The translations under genes were made by a program, and so were the position numbers. This document shows positions 42,453 through 50,747 of a stretch of 64,000 nt of DNA, in pieces (position 1 is the stretch's first letter; each line of letters opens with the position of its first letter). The DNA lies in assembly GCA_963732375.1 (NCBI GenBank), contig CAVSZE010000002.1, forward strand, positions 248,001-312,000. The letters are read 5' to 3'. This DNA is from RPQJ01 sp963732375 (lineage in GTDB: Bacteria; Pseudomonadota; Gammaproteobacteria; Steroidobacterales; Steroidobacteraceae). The notes beneath the pieces are model-generated. The model did not search any database and was not told the DNA's origin. It was given only the letters and a program-made list of their open reading frames with translations.

Positions 42453-43616
42453 TCAGGTCCGTTCCGACGGGTCGAACAGGCGCCGGTGCTCGAGGATCGC
42501 AAAGCGGTCGGTCATGCCGGCGATGTAATCGGCCACGGCCCTGGCCCGGCCTGCCCGCCCATCCTCGGCCTCAAGGCGTCGCGCCGCTTCCTGGTGCTCC
42601 GTCGGCATCAGGTCCACATCCCCGAACATCGCGTCGAAGAGCTCGCGAACGACCCGGCCGGCCTTGTTGGTCATGCGCAGCACCTTGTAGTGGCGGTACA
42701 GGTGCTGCCGAAGGTAGCGCTTCAGCTCGAGATGCTCGGCGGCCACCTCGGACCCGAAGCACAGCAGCGGCTCGGGACGCGCGCGCACGTCCTCGACGCC
42801 AGCGGGAGCCGCAGCCGCAATGGACGCAGCGGAGGCATCGATCAGGTCGTTGACCAGGTAGTCGATCATGCGGCGCACGACCTCATGGACCAGGCGACGG
42901 GTACCCAGGCCCGGGTAGCGGGCCGTCACCACATCGTGCTGGCGGCGGAAAATGGCCAGCTCGTTCAACTCGTCGATCATGATCAGCCCGGCGCGGATAC
43001 CGTCGTCCACGTCGTGGTTGTTGTACGCGATCTCGTCGGAAAGGTTCGAGAGCTGCGCCTCGAGACTGGGCTGGTGGCGCTCGAGAAAGCGCTCGCCCAG
43101 CTCGCCAAGCCGGCGCGCGTTTGCCGCCGAACAGTGCTTCAGTATTCCCTCGCGCGTCTCGAAGGTCAGGTTCAGGCCGGCGAACTCGGCGTAGCGCTCC
43201 TCGAGTTCGTCCACTACCCGCAGCGACTGCAGGTTGTGCTCGAATCCGCCGAACTCGCGCATGCATTCGTGCAGCGCGTCCTGCCCGGCGTGGCCGAATG
43301 GCGTGTGGCCGAGGTCGTGCGCCAGGCAGATTGCCTCCGCCAGCGGCTCGTTCAACCCGAGCGCACGCGCCACGCTGCGCGCAATCTGGGCGACCTCCAG
43401 TGAGTGCGTAAGCCTCGTCCGGAACAGGTCTCCTTCATGATTCACGAAGACCTGTGTCTTGTAGACCAGGCGGCGGAACGCCGTCGAGTGCACGATGCGG
43501 TCACGGTCGCGCTGGTATTCGGTGCGATGCCGCGGGGCAGGCTCCGGGAACCGGCGGCCCCGCGATGCAGCATCGTGCTGCGCGTACGGAGCGAGCGTAC
43601 CCGCGAAAGCGTTCAT
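42453..43616 (-). CDS. dgt: Deoxyguanosinetriphosphate triphosphohydrolase-like protein
   Basis: A 387-residue HD-domain dNTPase of the type-2 Dgt group, which cleaves dNTPs to deoxynucleoside and triphosphate. The metal site is visible: THS with His71, His100-Asp101 (LAHDLGHTPFGH) and a distal Asp in YNNHDVDDGI. The start MNAFAGT overlaps the aroB stop by four bases (ATGA), placing dgt at the end of the pilM-Q/aroKB operon. Confidence 0.93.
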   Translation of the reverse strand: MNAFAGTLAPYAQHDAASRGRRFPEPAPRHRTEYQRDRDRIVHSTAFRRLVYKTQVFVNHEGDLFRTRLTHSLEVAQIARSVARALGLNEPLAEAICLAHDLGHTPFGHAGQDALHECMREFGGFEHNLQSLRVVDELEERYAEFAGLNLTFETREGILKHCSAANARRLGELGERFLERHQPSLEAQLSNLSDEIAYNNHDVDDGIRAGLIMIDELNELAIFRRQHDVVTARYPGLGTRRLVHEVVRRMIDYLVNDLIDASAASIAAAAPAGVEDVRARPEPLLCFGSEVAAEHLELKRYLRQHLYRHYKVLRMTNKAGRVVRELFDAMFGDVDLMPTEHQEAARRLEAEDGRAGRARAVADYIAGMTDRFAILEHRRLFDPSERT

Positions 43617-44698
43617 GCCATGGTCCCGAAGTGCTCCGAGAGCGTCTGCCTTAGCGCCTCGGCCGCGTAGTCGCCGCGGACCACGCCTTTGCCGATGCGC
43701 TCGAGCAGCACCAGGCGGATCCGGCCAGCGAGAACTTTCTTGTCCATGGCCATCAGCTCCAGCGCCCGCCCCGCGCCGATACCGGGCGCGGTCACGCGCA
43801 GCCCCGCTCGTTGCAGCAGGTCGCGGACCCGCTCCACGTCCGCGCTGCCGATCCAGCCGAGGCGGTGCGACATGTCGGCAGCCAGCAGCATTCCCACGCC
43901 AACCGCTTCGCCGTGCAGCCACTCGCCAAAACCCGCAGCGGCCTCGATCGCATGGCCGAAGGTGTGCCCGAGGTTGAGCAGCGCTCTCGCGCCGTGTTCG
44001 CGCTCGTCCTCGGATACGATTGCGGCCTTGATCTCGCAGCAGCGGCGCACGGCGTGCTCCACGGCCGGCGGATCCAGCGCCAGCAGCTTCTCGAGGTTCG
44101 ACTCGAGCCAGCCGAGGAATGCCGCGTCGGCAACCAGCCCGTACTTGATCACCTCGGCGAGCCCTGCCCGGAGCTCACGGACCGGCAGCGAGCGCAGAGT
44201 CATGGTGTCCGAGATCACTGCAAGCGGCTGGTGGAACGCACCTATCAAGTTCTTGCCGCCTGGATGGTTGACGCCGGTCTTCCCCCCGACGGACGAGTCC
44301 ACCTGTGCAAGCAGCGTGGTCGGAACCTGCACGTAGCCCACGCCGCGCTGGTAGCAGGCCGCGGCAAACCCGGCCACGTCGCCGATCACGCCACCGCCCA
44401 GCGCCAGCACGCAGGCGTCGCGGTTCATCCTCGCCCCCACCAGCGCGTCGAGGACGCGCGCCATGGTCTCGAGCGTCTTGTATCGCTCGCCGTCGGGCAG
44501 CCGCAGTGTCTCCACCCGCCGGTCACCGAGTGCGCGCAGCAGCCGGTCGAGGTACAGGGGGGCCACGACGTCGTTGGTCACCACCATGATGTCGCGGGCG
44601 GCCACGACCTCGGAGAGCACCTCACCGTCGTCCAGCAGGCCCGGCCCGATCAGAATCGGGTAACTTCGCGCGCCGAGGTCTATGTTCAGTCGCTGCAC
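43613..44698 (-). CDS. aroB: 3-dehydroquinate synthase
   Basis: A 361-residue shikimate-pathway enzyme that cyclises DAHP to 3-dehydroquinate using NAD+ and Zn2+. Conserved blocks GGGVIGDVAGFAAA, DSSVGGKTGVN and the metal-ligand segments LNLGHTFGHAIE and HGEAVGVGM are all present. It starts with GTG and overlaps the 3' end of aroK by 13 bases. Confidence 0.96.
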   Translation of the reverse strand: MQRLNIDLGARSYPILIGPGLLDDGEVLSEVVAARDIMVVTNDVVAPLYLDRLLRALGDRRVETLRLPDGERYKTLETMARVLDALVGARMNRDACVLALGGGVIGDVAGFAAACYQRGVGYVQVPTTLLAQVDSSVGGKTGVNHPGGKNLIGAFHQPLAVISDTMTLRSLPVRELRAGLAEVIKYGLVADAAFLGWLESNLEKLLALDPPAVEHAVRRCCEIKAAIVSEDEREHGARALLNLGHTFGHAIEAAAGFGEWLHGEAVGVGMLLAADMSHRLGWIGSADVERVRDLLQRAGLRVTAPGIGAGRALELMAMDKKVLAGRIRLVLLERIGKGVVRGDYAAEALRQTLSEHFGTMA

Positions 44699-45225
44699 GG
44701 CCGGCCCCTCGCGGCCTCGAGCCGGTGCAGGATTTCCAGGGCCAGGGTCTTCACCCTGCGGCCGTCGGTGTCGACGACCAGGTCGGCGACCTCCTCGTAG
44801 AGTGGCTCCCGCAGCAACGCAAGACGCTCGAGCGTCCCCCTGGGGTCGGAGTTCATCAGAAGCGGACGCCTGGTGCTGCCGCGCGTGCGGGTGAGTTGCT
44901 GGTTCACTGAGGTCCGAAGATACACGACACAACCCCTCTCCCGCAGGCGCGAACGGGTCGCCGGGTCCAGTACGGCGCCGCCGCCGGTGGAGATGACCCG
45001 CCGCAGCGAGCGCGTGAGTTCGTCGAGGACCTCGCTCTCCCGCGCACGGAAGCCAGCCTCGCCCTCGCGCTCGAAGATATAGGGAACGTCCACGCCGGTG
45101 CGCGACTCGATCTCGGCGTCGCTGTCCACGAACTCGAGGCCGAGCCGGGCCGCGAGCTGCCGTCCCACGGCGCTCTTGCCCGAGCCCATGGGGCCCACCA
45201 GGAAGATGTTCTCGGCGTTCAGCAT
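44686..45225 (-). CDS. aroK: Shikimate kinase
   Basis: A 179-residue P-loop kinase: Walker A GPMGSGKS (11-18), shikimate-binding DSDAEIE and Arg in FRARE, and the STGGGAVL loop. The start MLNAENIFLVG matches the E. coli AroK N-terminus; codons further upstream would fall into the hairpin 10 bases away. It forms the classical aroKB pair behind pilQ. Confidence 0.96.
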   Translation of the reverse strand: MLNAENIFLVGPMGSGKSAVGRQLAARLGLEFVDSDAEIESRTGVDVPYIFEREGEAGFRARESEVLDELTRSLRRVISTGGGAVLDPATRSRLRERGCVVYLRTSVNQQLTRTRGSTRRPLLMNSDPRGTLERLALLREPLYEEVADLVVDTDGRRVKTLALEILHRLEAARGRPCSD

Positions 45226-45235
45226 GCCCGAAACG

Positions 45236-45266
45236 AATGCGGCCGCAGGATCGCTGCGGCCGCATT
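45236..45266. terminator. Perfect GC-rich hairpin between pilQ and aroK
   Basis: Twelve complementary bases (AATGCGGCCGCA, 45236-45247, and its complement 45255-45266) flank a 7-base loop. It lies in the 63-base gap between the pilQ stop and the aroK start. There is no T-run behind it in the direction of transcription, so it may be an attenuating, RNA-stabilising or processing hairpin more than a full terminator. Confidence 0.6.
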
Positions 45267-45288
45267 GTCCCACCGGAGCGGGGAATCG

Positions 45289-47499
45289 TCAGTAGATCTC
45301 AGCGCCCTCGCGCAGGATCTTCGGCGTCACGAAGATCAGCAGCTCGTTCTTCTCGTCGGTGACCGATTTCTTGCGGAACAGCACCCCGAGGCCCGGGATG
45401 TCGCCCAGGAACGGCACCTTGCTCACGTCGTCGCGCTTGTCGGTCTCGAGGATGCCGCCCAGCACCACGGTCTGGCCGTCGTTCACCAGCACCTGGGTGG
45501 TGATCTGCCGCGTGTCGATGCTCGGCACCAGGCCGCCGGTCGCGCTCGGCACGTACTGGCCGACGCTGTCCTTGGTGACCTTCAGGTCGAGGATAAGGCG
45601 GTCGTCAGGCGTGATCTGCGGCGTGACGGTCAGCGACAGCACGGCCTTCTTGAACTGCGTGGTCGTGGCACCGCTGGACGCGGACTCCTGGTAGGGAATC
45701 TCGCGGCCCTGCTCGATGTAGGCCTCCTGGCCGTTCGCGGTGATGACGCGCGGGGCCGAGACGACCTCGCCGCGACCTTCGCGCTGCGCAGCCGTGATTT
45801 CGAGGTCGACGATGTAGTTGGAGTTCAGCAGCGTCATCGCCAGGTTCATCGCCGGGTTCGCGACCGGCAGGTTGACGATGTAGCGCCCCGGTGCCGTGCC
45901 GGTCTGCACCGGACCCTGTCCCGACGCGCCCCCGTCGCCGGAGATGATCGGTCCCGTGCTGCCGCTGCTGGTGCCTGAGCCGGCGAGGTTAAGGCCGTTG
46001 TTGCCCAGCCAGAACGTGCCGTCGTTGCCGACATTGTTCACGTAGGCGCTGCCGAAGCGCACGCCGAGCTCGCGGGCGAAGCTGTCGTTGACGATCACGA
46101 TGCGCGACTCGATCAGCACCTGCTTCACGGGTATGTCGAGCGTGGAGACCAGGCGGCGGATGTCGGCGAGCCGCTCGGCGGTGTCTACCAGCAACAGGGT
46201 GTTGGTGCGGTCGTCCACCGAAACGCTGCCGCGGTCGGACAGCAGCGAGGCCTTGCCCTGCGACTTGATCAGCCCCGCGAGGTCCGAGGCCTTCGCGTAG
46301 TTGACCTGCATGTATTCAGTGCGCACGGGCGAGAGCTCGACGATCGCCTTCTGCGATTCGAGCTGCTGCTTCTCGCGAGCCTGCAGCTCGTCGGTCGGCG
46401 CGACGTAGATGACGTTGCCGTCCTGGCGCTTGTCGAGACCCTTGGTCCGGAGCACGATGTCGAGCGCCTGGTCCCAGGGCACGTTCTGCAGGCGCAAAGT
46501 CACGCTGCCCTGCACCGTGTCGCTCACCACGATGTTCTGGCCGCTGGTCTCGGCCAGCAGCTGCAGCACTGCGCGGGTTTCGATGTCCTGGAAATTGAGC
46601 GTCAGCCGCTCGCCCTTGTACTCGCGCTTGCTGGGATCGACGATAGCGGCCTTCTGGCGCTGGCGCACCTCGAGCACGTAGTCGCGGTCGCTCTGGTAGG
46701 CGAGCTGCTCGTAGTCGCCGGTTGCCACTACGACGATACGCGTGCCGTTCGGGCCGCGGGTCACGTCGAATGAACTGATCGGCGTGGCGAAATCCACTAC
46801 GTCGAAGCGCTTCAGGTACTCGTCAGGCACCGTGGTATTCGGGAAGTCGATGACGATACGGCCGCCTTCCTGCTTGAGGCTGGCCTGCACGCCCGCATCA
46901 CTGGTGCTGACGAGCACGCGGCCAGCACCGTCGGTGCCGCGGCGGAAGTCGACCTTTTGCACGACCGACGCGGTCGCCGGACCCGGCTTCTGCGCCGCGG
47001 TCGCCGTTGGCGCCGCTGATGCCGTCGCGGCCGGCGCCGTCGAGCCATTCTGCCCGATCGTCACGTACACGGTGTTGCCCGAGACACGGGTCTGGTACGG
47101 CTGCATCCGGTCCATGTTGAACACGAGCCTGGTGCGGCCCGAGGCCTCGGCCGCGACGATCGTATCGACGCCGCCTGAGTTGACGTCGATGCGGCGTGAC
47201 GGCAGCGCAAGCGTGGCGCCCGGTAGGTCCACCGAGAGGCGCGCCGGGTTGTCTACGGTGAAGGTCACTGGCTGCGGCGCGGGTCCGTTCAGCACTAGCC
47301 GCACCTCGACCTGCTGGCCGGGTTGCGGCTGCACGTCGACTTTTTCCAGCATCAGGGCATCCTGTGCCAGCGCGGTGCGCGCGATGAACGCAGCGACTCC
47401 GGCCAGCGCGATGAGTGCCGCGGGCCTGCGCCGGCCGTGCGCCTGGCGCGCGCCGCCGCGGGTTTCGATCGTGTTGAACGATGCAGCGGTCATTCTCAA
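45289..47499 (-). CDS. pilQ: Type IV pilus secretin PilQ
   Basis: A 736-residue outer-membrane secretin. After a signal peptide (cleavage near ALAQ) come two AMIN domains (about 50-275) that bind peptidoglycan, secretin-N/N0-N1 modules (LNFQDIETRAVLQLLAETSGQNIVVSD) and the C-terminal secretin barrel (VLIESRIVIV; VPFLGDIPGLGVLFRKK; LLIFVTPKIL). It forms the pilus exit channel. A Gly/Ser-rich insertion (SGTSSGSTGPIISGDGG..) interrupts the start of the barrel region. Confidence 0.96.
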   Translation of the reverse strand: MRMTAASFNTIETRGGARQAHGRRRPAALIALAGVAAFIARTALAQDALMLEKVDVQPQPGQQVEVRLVLNGPAPQPVTFTVDNPARLSVDLPGATLALPSRRIDVNSGGVDTIVAAEASGRTRLVFNMDRMQPYQTRVSGNTVYVTIGQNGSTAPAATASAAPTATAAQKPGPATASVVQKVDFRRGTDGAGRVLVSTSDAGVQASLKQEGGRIVIDFPNTTVPDEYLKRFDVVDFATPISSFDVTRGPNGTRIVVVATGDYEQLAYQSDRDYVLEVRQRQKAAIVDPSKREYKGERLTLNFQDIETRAVLQLLAETSGQNIVVSDTVQGSVTLRLQNVPWDQALDIVLRTKGLDKRQDGNVIYVAPTDELQAREKQQLESQKAIVELSPVRTEYMQVNYAKASDLAGLIKSQGKASLLSDRGSVSVDDRTNTLLLVDTAERLADIRRLVSTLDIPVKQVLIESRIVIVNDSFARELGVRFGSAYVNNVGNDGTFWLGNNGLNLAGSGTSSGSTGPIISGDGGASGQGPVQTGTAPGRYIVNLPVANPAMNLAMTLLNSNYIVDLEITAAQREGRGEVVSAPRVITANGQEAYIEQGREIPYQESASSGATTTQFKKAVLSLTVTPQITPDDRLILDLKVTKDSVGQYVPSATGGLVPSIDTRQITTQVLVNDGQTVVLGGILETDKRDDVSKVPFLGDIPGLGVLFRKKSVTDEKNELLIFVTPKILREGAEIY

Positions 47500-47512
47500 A
47501 TCTCCTTGCAGA

Positions 47513-48043
47513 TCAGTCGCTCAACCCAAGCGCGGCGGGACGCTCGATGAAACCGCCCATGCCGTCGGGAACGATCTCGATGAGCGAGATCCTGCCTTCG
47601 TCTATCGCCGTGATCCGGCCATCACTCTGGCCCAGGTGGTTGCCTGGCAGCACCCGGTGCACCAGTCCGTCTTTCGTCTGCACGAGCCCGTAGACCCGGC
47701 CATTCAGGTTCAGTGTCCCGACCATGCGCAGCGTGTCGAGCGAAAACTGCTCGAGAAACTCGCGGGGCCGGTTGGAATCGGGGCGTATGCCATTGGCCCC
47801 TGTCGACGACGAGGGCACGCCAGGTTCGAATGGCGAGCGCAGGTCGGCGGAAGGATAGGCGAAGGTCTCGTAGGGCCTCACCTCCGGCAGCGGCTCGATG
47901 CGCCCGCCGGGACGGCTCTCGATTTCCTCGATCTGGGCACGCAGCTTGTCGGTGTCGTCGGAACACCCGCTGGCCGTCGCAAGCACGGCTGCGGCGATGA
48001 CGATGCGCAGTGCTGTGGTCATATCCGATTGCGTCTCCGCCAT
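47513..48043 (-). CDS. pilP: Type IV pilus lipoprotein PilP
   Basis: A 176-residue inner-membrane lipoprotein that links PilNO to PilQ. The lipobox LATASGC gives a lipidated Cys about residue 27; a flexible Pro-rich linker precedes the beta-domain (LRMVGTLNLNGRVYGLVQTKDGLVHRV). The ATG at 48043 is preferred over 48022 because it follows GAGG by five bases. It starts 7 bases after pilO. Confidence 0.93.
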   Translation of the reverse strand: MAETQSDMTTALRIVIAAAVLATASGCSDDTDKLRAQIEEIESRPGGRIEPLPEVRPYETFAYPSADLRSPFEPGVPSSSTGANGIRPDSNRPREFLEQFSLDTLRMVGTLNLNGRVYGLVQTKDGLVHRVLPGNHLGQSDGRITAIDEGRISLIEIVPDGMGGFIERPAALGLSD

Positions 48044-48050
48044 GGCCGCC

Positions 48051-48731
48051 TCACTTGCCAGCGCCGGACTTACCGGCTTTCTTGGCTTTTCCGGGCTTGC
48101 CGTCGCTGTCCTGGCTCTGATCTTCCTCGTCGAGGTAACGATAGGTCTTGGCGGTGACATTGAGCACCAGGTCGTCCGAGCCACCCGCGCTCTTCGCTGA
48201 CGGTACGATCTCGATGTCGTGCAGCGTGACGATGCGGGGCAGCGCCGCTACACCGGCGGCGAACGTACCCATTTCGTGGTAGCCGCCCGCCAGCCGGATT
48301 TTGATCGGCAACTCGGCGTAGAAGTCCTTGCGCACCTCACCGCTCGGCTGGAAAAGCTGCTCCTGCAGGCCGGCCGCGAGGCCCGTCTGCGAAATGTCCA
48401 CCAGCAGGTTAGGCACCTCGGTCTTGTCCGGCAGCTGGCGCAGCATGGCACCGAAGGACTTCTGCATCTCTGCGAGCTGGTCCTTGTAGGCCTGCAGGTT
48501 CGCGGCCTTGCGCGACTTGCTTTCGAGCGTACCGAGCAGCTCGACTTCCTTGGCGCGCGCTTCGACCAGCAGGGGATGCTGCGACTTCCAGACGAAGAAG
48601 TAGTAGCCGCCCGCGGCCGCCAGCCCGAACAGCGTGATCGCGACACCTAGGCGCACGGCCGCCGGCCAGCGGCCCGGATCATTGGGGTCCAGGCCGCGCA
48701 GCTGTTCGAGCAGTTGCTGGAGTTTATTCAT
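48051..48731 (-). CDS. pilO: Type IV pilus inner-membrane protein PilO
   Basis: A 226-residue bitopic protein: short cytoplasmic N-terminus, one transmembrane helix (about 28-48), a coiled coil (about 55-95) and a ferredoxin-like periplasmic domain (YAELPIKIRLAGGYHEMGTF). It pairs with PilN. The C-terminus carries an extra Lys/Gly-rich tail (GKPGKAKKAGKSGAGK) beyond the usual fold. Its ATG overlaps the pilN stop. Confidence 0.95.
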   Translation of the reverse strand: MNKLQQLLEQLRGLDPNDPGRWPAAVRLGVAITLFGLAAAGGYYFFVWKSQHPLLVEARAKEVELLGTLESKSRKAANLQAYKDQLAEMQKSFGAMLRQLPDKTEVPNLLVDISQTGLAAGLQEQLFQPSGEVRKDFYAELPIKIRLAGGYHEMGTFAAGVAALPRIVTLHDIEIVPSAKSAGGSDDLVLNVTAKTYRYLDEEDQSQDSDGKPGKAKKAGKSGAGK

Positions 48732-49315
48732 TTGGCGGCCACCGTGGCAGCTTGCGCTTCATCCGCGGGCGGCGTCTGGCTGCGCAGCTTTGCGGTCAAG
48801 GTGAAGTCCGCACCGCGACCCGCATCGCGGCCTTTGGTCTCTACGACCTGGAGCGACGGGTCAGACAGCCACTGTGAATTGTCGATGTTGCGCATGAACG
48901 CCGAGACGCGCGTGCTCGATTGCGCGACGCCGCGAATCTCTATCTTGTCGCCCTGCCCCTTGAGGTACGTCAGGTAGACGCCTTCGGGAAGTGTACGGAC
49001 GATCTCGTCGAAGACGTGGACGATCACCGGCCGGCTGCGCTGCAGGGTCTCGATGATTTCCATGCGCGCGAGCAGCCTGCGCTTCTGGTTCTCGAGCCCG
49101 ACGATCTCCTCGATCTTCTTGTCGAGCTGCGCAATTGCGTCGGTCAGGATCTGGTTGCGCTGCTGCTGGTGTTCGATGGCCGAACTCATCTGCCAGCGGC
49201 CAATCAGCATGACCAGGGCCGCGGTGGCAAGCGCCGCAGCGATCGACAGGATGAACTCCTGTCGCTTTTGCTTGCGCTGGGCGTCGCGCCACGGCAGGAG
49301 GTTGATTCTTGGCAT
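48728..49315 (-). CDS. pilN: Type IV pilus inner-membrane protein PilN
   Basis: A 195-residue bitopic protein starting with the conserved INLLPWR motif (residues 4-10) that binds cytoplasmic PilM. One transmembrane helix (about 23-42) and a coiled coil lead into a periplasmic domain (SRPVIVHVFDEIVRTLPEGVYL). It begins one base after the pilM stop. Confidence 0.96.
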   Translation of the reverse strand: MPRINLLPWRDAQRKQKRQEFILSIAAALATAALVMLIGRWQMSSAIEHQQQRNQILTDAIAQLDKKIEEIVGLENQKRRLLARMEIIETLQRSRPVIVHVFDEIVRTLPEGVYLTYLKGQGDKIEIRGVAQSSTRVSAFMRNIDNSQWLSDPSLQVVETKGRDAGRGADFTLTAKLRSQTPPADEAQAATVAAK

Positions 49316-49316
49316 G

Positions 49317-50378
49317 TCAGTCGAAGCTCCTCAGCGCAAGACCGCAGGCCGTCAGGAGCGCGGTCGCGTCCTTTTTCACTCCCTGCGCCAGCGCTCGCGT
49401 CGAGATCTTCATCTGGCCGAGCGGATCACCGCGCTCGGCGCTGATGCCGACACGGCTGGTGATCACGTCGGCAACGCCTGGGATGTTCGCGCAACCGCCG
49501 CAGATCAGGATCTGCTCGGGCTGCGTGCGGCCGCTGCCGGACGCCAGGTAGAACTGCAGCGAGCGGCTCACCTGCTGACACATGTCGTCGATGAACGGGT
49601 CGAGTACCTCGGACTGGTAGTTCGCCGGCAGGCCGCCTTCTTTCTTGGCGCGTCCGGCCTCTTCCATGCTGAGCCCGTAGGTCCGCATGATTTCCTCGGT
49701 CAGCTGCTGGCCGCCGAAGGCGAAGTCGCGGGTGTAGGTCACTTTCAGGTCACGCAGCACGGAGAACGTGGTGCTGCTGGCGCCGAAGTCCATGACCGCG
49801 ATGTTGCGATCCATGCCGCCGTCAGGCATCTGGTGTGTCAGGAGGCGGCAAGCGTTCTCGAGCGCGAAGGCCTCGACGTCGACGATGCGCGTGGCGAGGC
49901 CCGCGGCGTGCACTGCTGCCTGGCGCTGCTCGACGTTCTCGGAGCGCGTCGCCACCAGCAGGACGTCGAGCATTTCCGGATCTTTTTCCGACGGACCGAT
50001 CACTTCGAAATCGAAGCTGACTTCTTCCATCGGGAATGGAATGTACTGATCGGCCTGCATCTCGACCTGGGATTCGAGTTCTACCTCGCGCAGGTTGCGC
50101 GGCATCTGGATGACCTTGGTGATCGCCGCGTCGCCGCTGATGGCTACGGCGCACTCCCTGCTTCGTGCACCTGCGCGCTTGACCGCGCGGCGCACAGCCT
50201 CGCCGACCGCCTGGGAGTCAACGATGGCCTTCTCGTTGATGGCGTTGGGCGGGGAAGCCTCCGCCGCGTAAGACTCGACGCGATAACCGTCGCCGGCCTT
50301 CGAAAGCTCAATGAGCTTGATGGACGACGTCGTGATGTCGAGTCCTATGACCGGTCGTGACCTACCCTGAAACAGCAC
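49317..50378 (-). CDS. pilM: Type IV pilus actin-like ATPase PilM
   Basis: A 353-residue cytoplasmic actin/FtsA-fold protein: phosphate-1 loop VIGLDITTSSIK near the N-terminus, phosphate-2 VMDFGASSTTFSV, and adenosine motif ICGGCANIPG near the C-terminus. It binds the PilN tail and connects to the PilNOP assembly ring. It is the first gene of pilMNOPQ-aroKB-dgt and is divergent from the PBP1A gene. Confidence 0.96.
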   Translation of the reverse strand: MLFQGRSRPVIGLDITTSSIKLIELSKAGDGYRVESYAAEASPPNAINEKAIVDSQAVGEAVRRAVKRAGARSRECAVAISGDAAITKVIQMPRNLREVELESQVEMQADQYIPFPMEEVSFDFEVIGPSEKDPEMLDVLLVATRSENVEQRQAAVHAAGLATRIVDVEAFALENACRLLTHQMPDGGMDRNIAVMDFGASSTTFSVLRDLKVTYTRDFAFGGQQLTEEIMRTYGLSMEEAGRAKKEGGLPANYQSEVLDPFIDDMCQQVSRSLQFYLASGSGRTQPEQILICGGCANIPGVADVITSRVGISAERGDPLGQMKISTRALAQGVKKDATALLTACGLALRSFD

Positions 50379-50747
50379 GCGTGAGTCCTTCTAGTTCAAG
50401 AGGTTGCGCATCGATCGTGGTGTAGATTCCATGCCCCCGCCGCACTATATAACAGGCTTTCACCAAAAAGAATTGTGAGCGCCCTATCAATTTGCGGCAT
50501 CCGGCAGCAAACCCCCATCTGTTCTATGCAAAAAACCATCGACCACGCCGGGCAGCGCTGGGCCGGTAGTCCGGGTCAGGCCACCCGGAGCGGGGTCCAC
50601 GTCACGCGACGATCTCATGTGGCTCGTCGCTCGCAGTCGCGACGAAATCGTCCGGACCGGCAACCCCGCTGTCATAGGCCTGACCCTTAGACCGGTGGCT
50701 TTGCGTCCCCACCTTTCAGTGGGTTTGCCCTTGCGTCGCGAGCTACT
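50379..50747. other. Divergent intergenic region pilM / mrcA
   Basis: About 370 bases without a convincing gene. The AT-richer part near 50445-50480 contains, read leftward, CTGTTATATAGTG as a candidate -10 region for pilM, without a clean -35. Short open frames here have no start signals or family resemblance. The mrcA promoter must also lie here but cannot be pinpointed. Confidence 0.4.
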
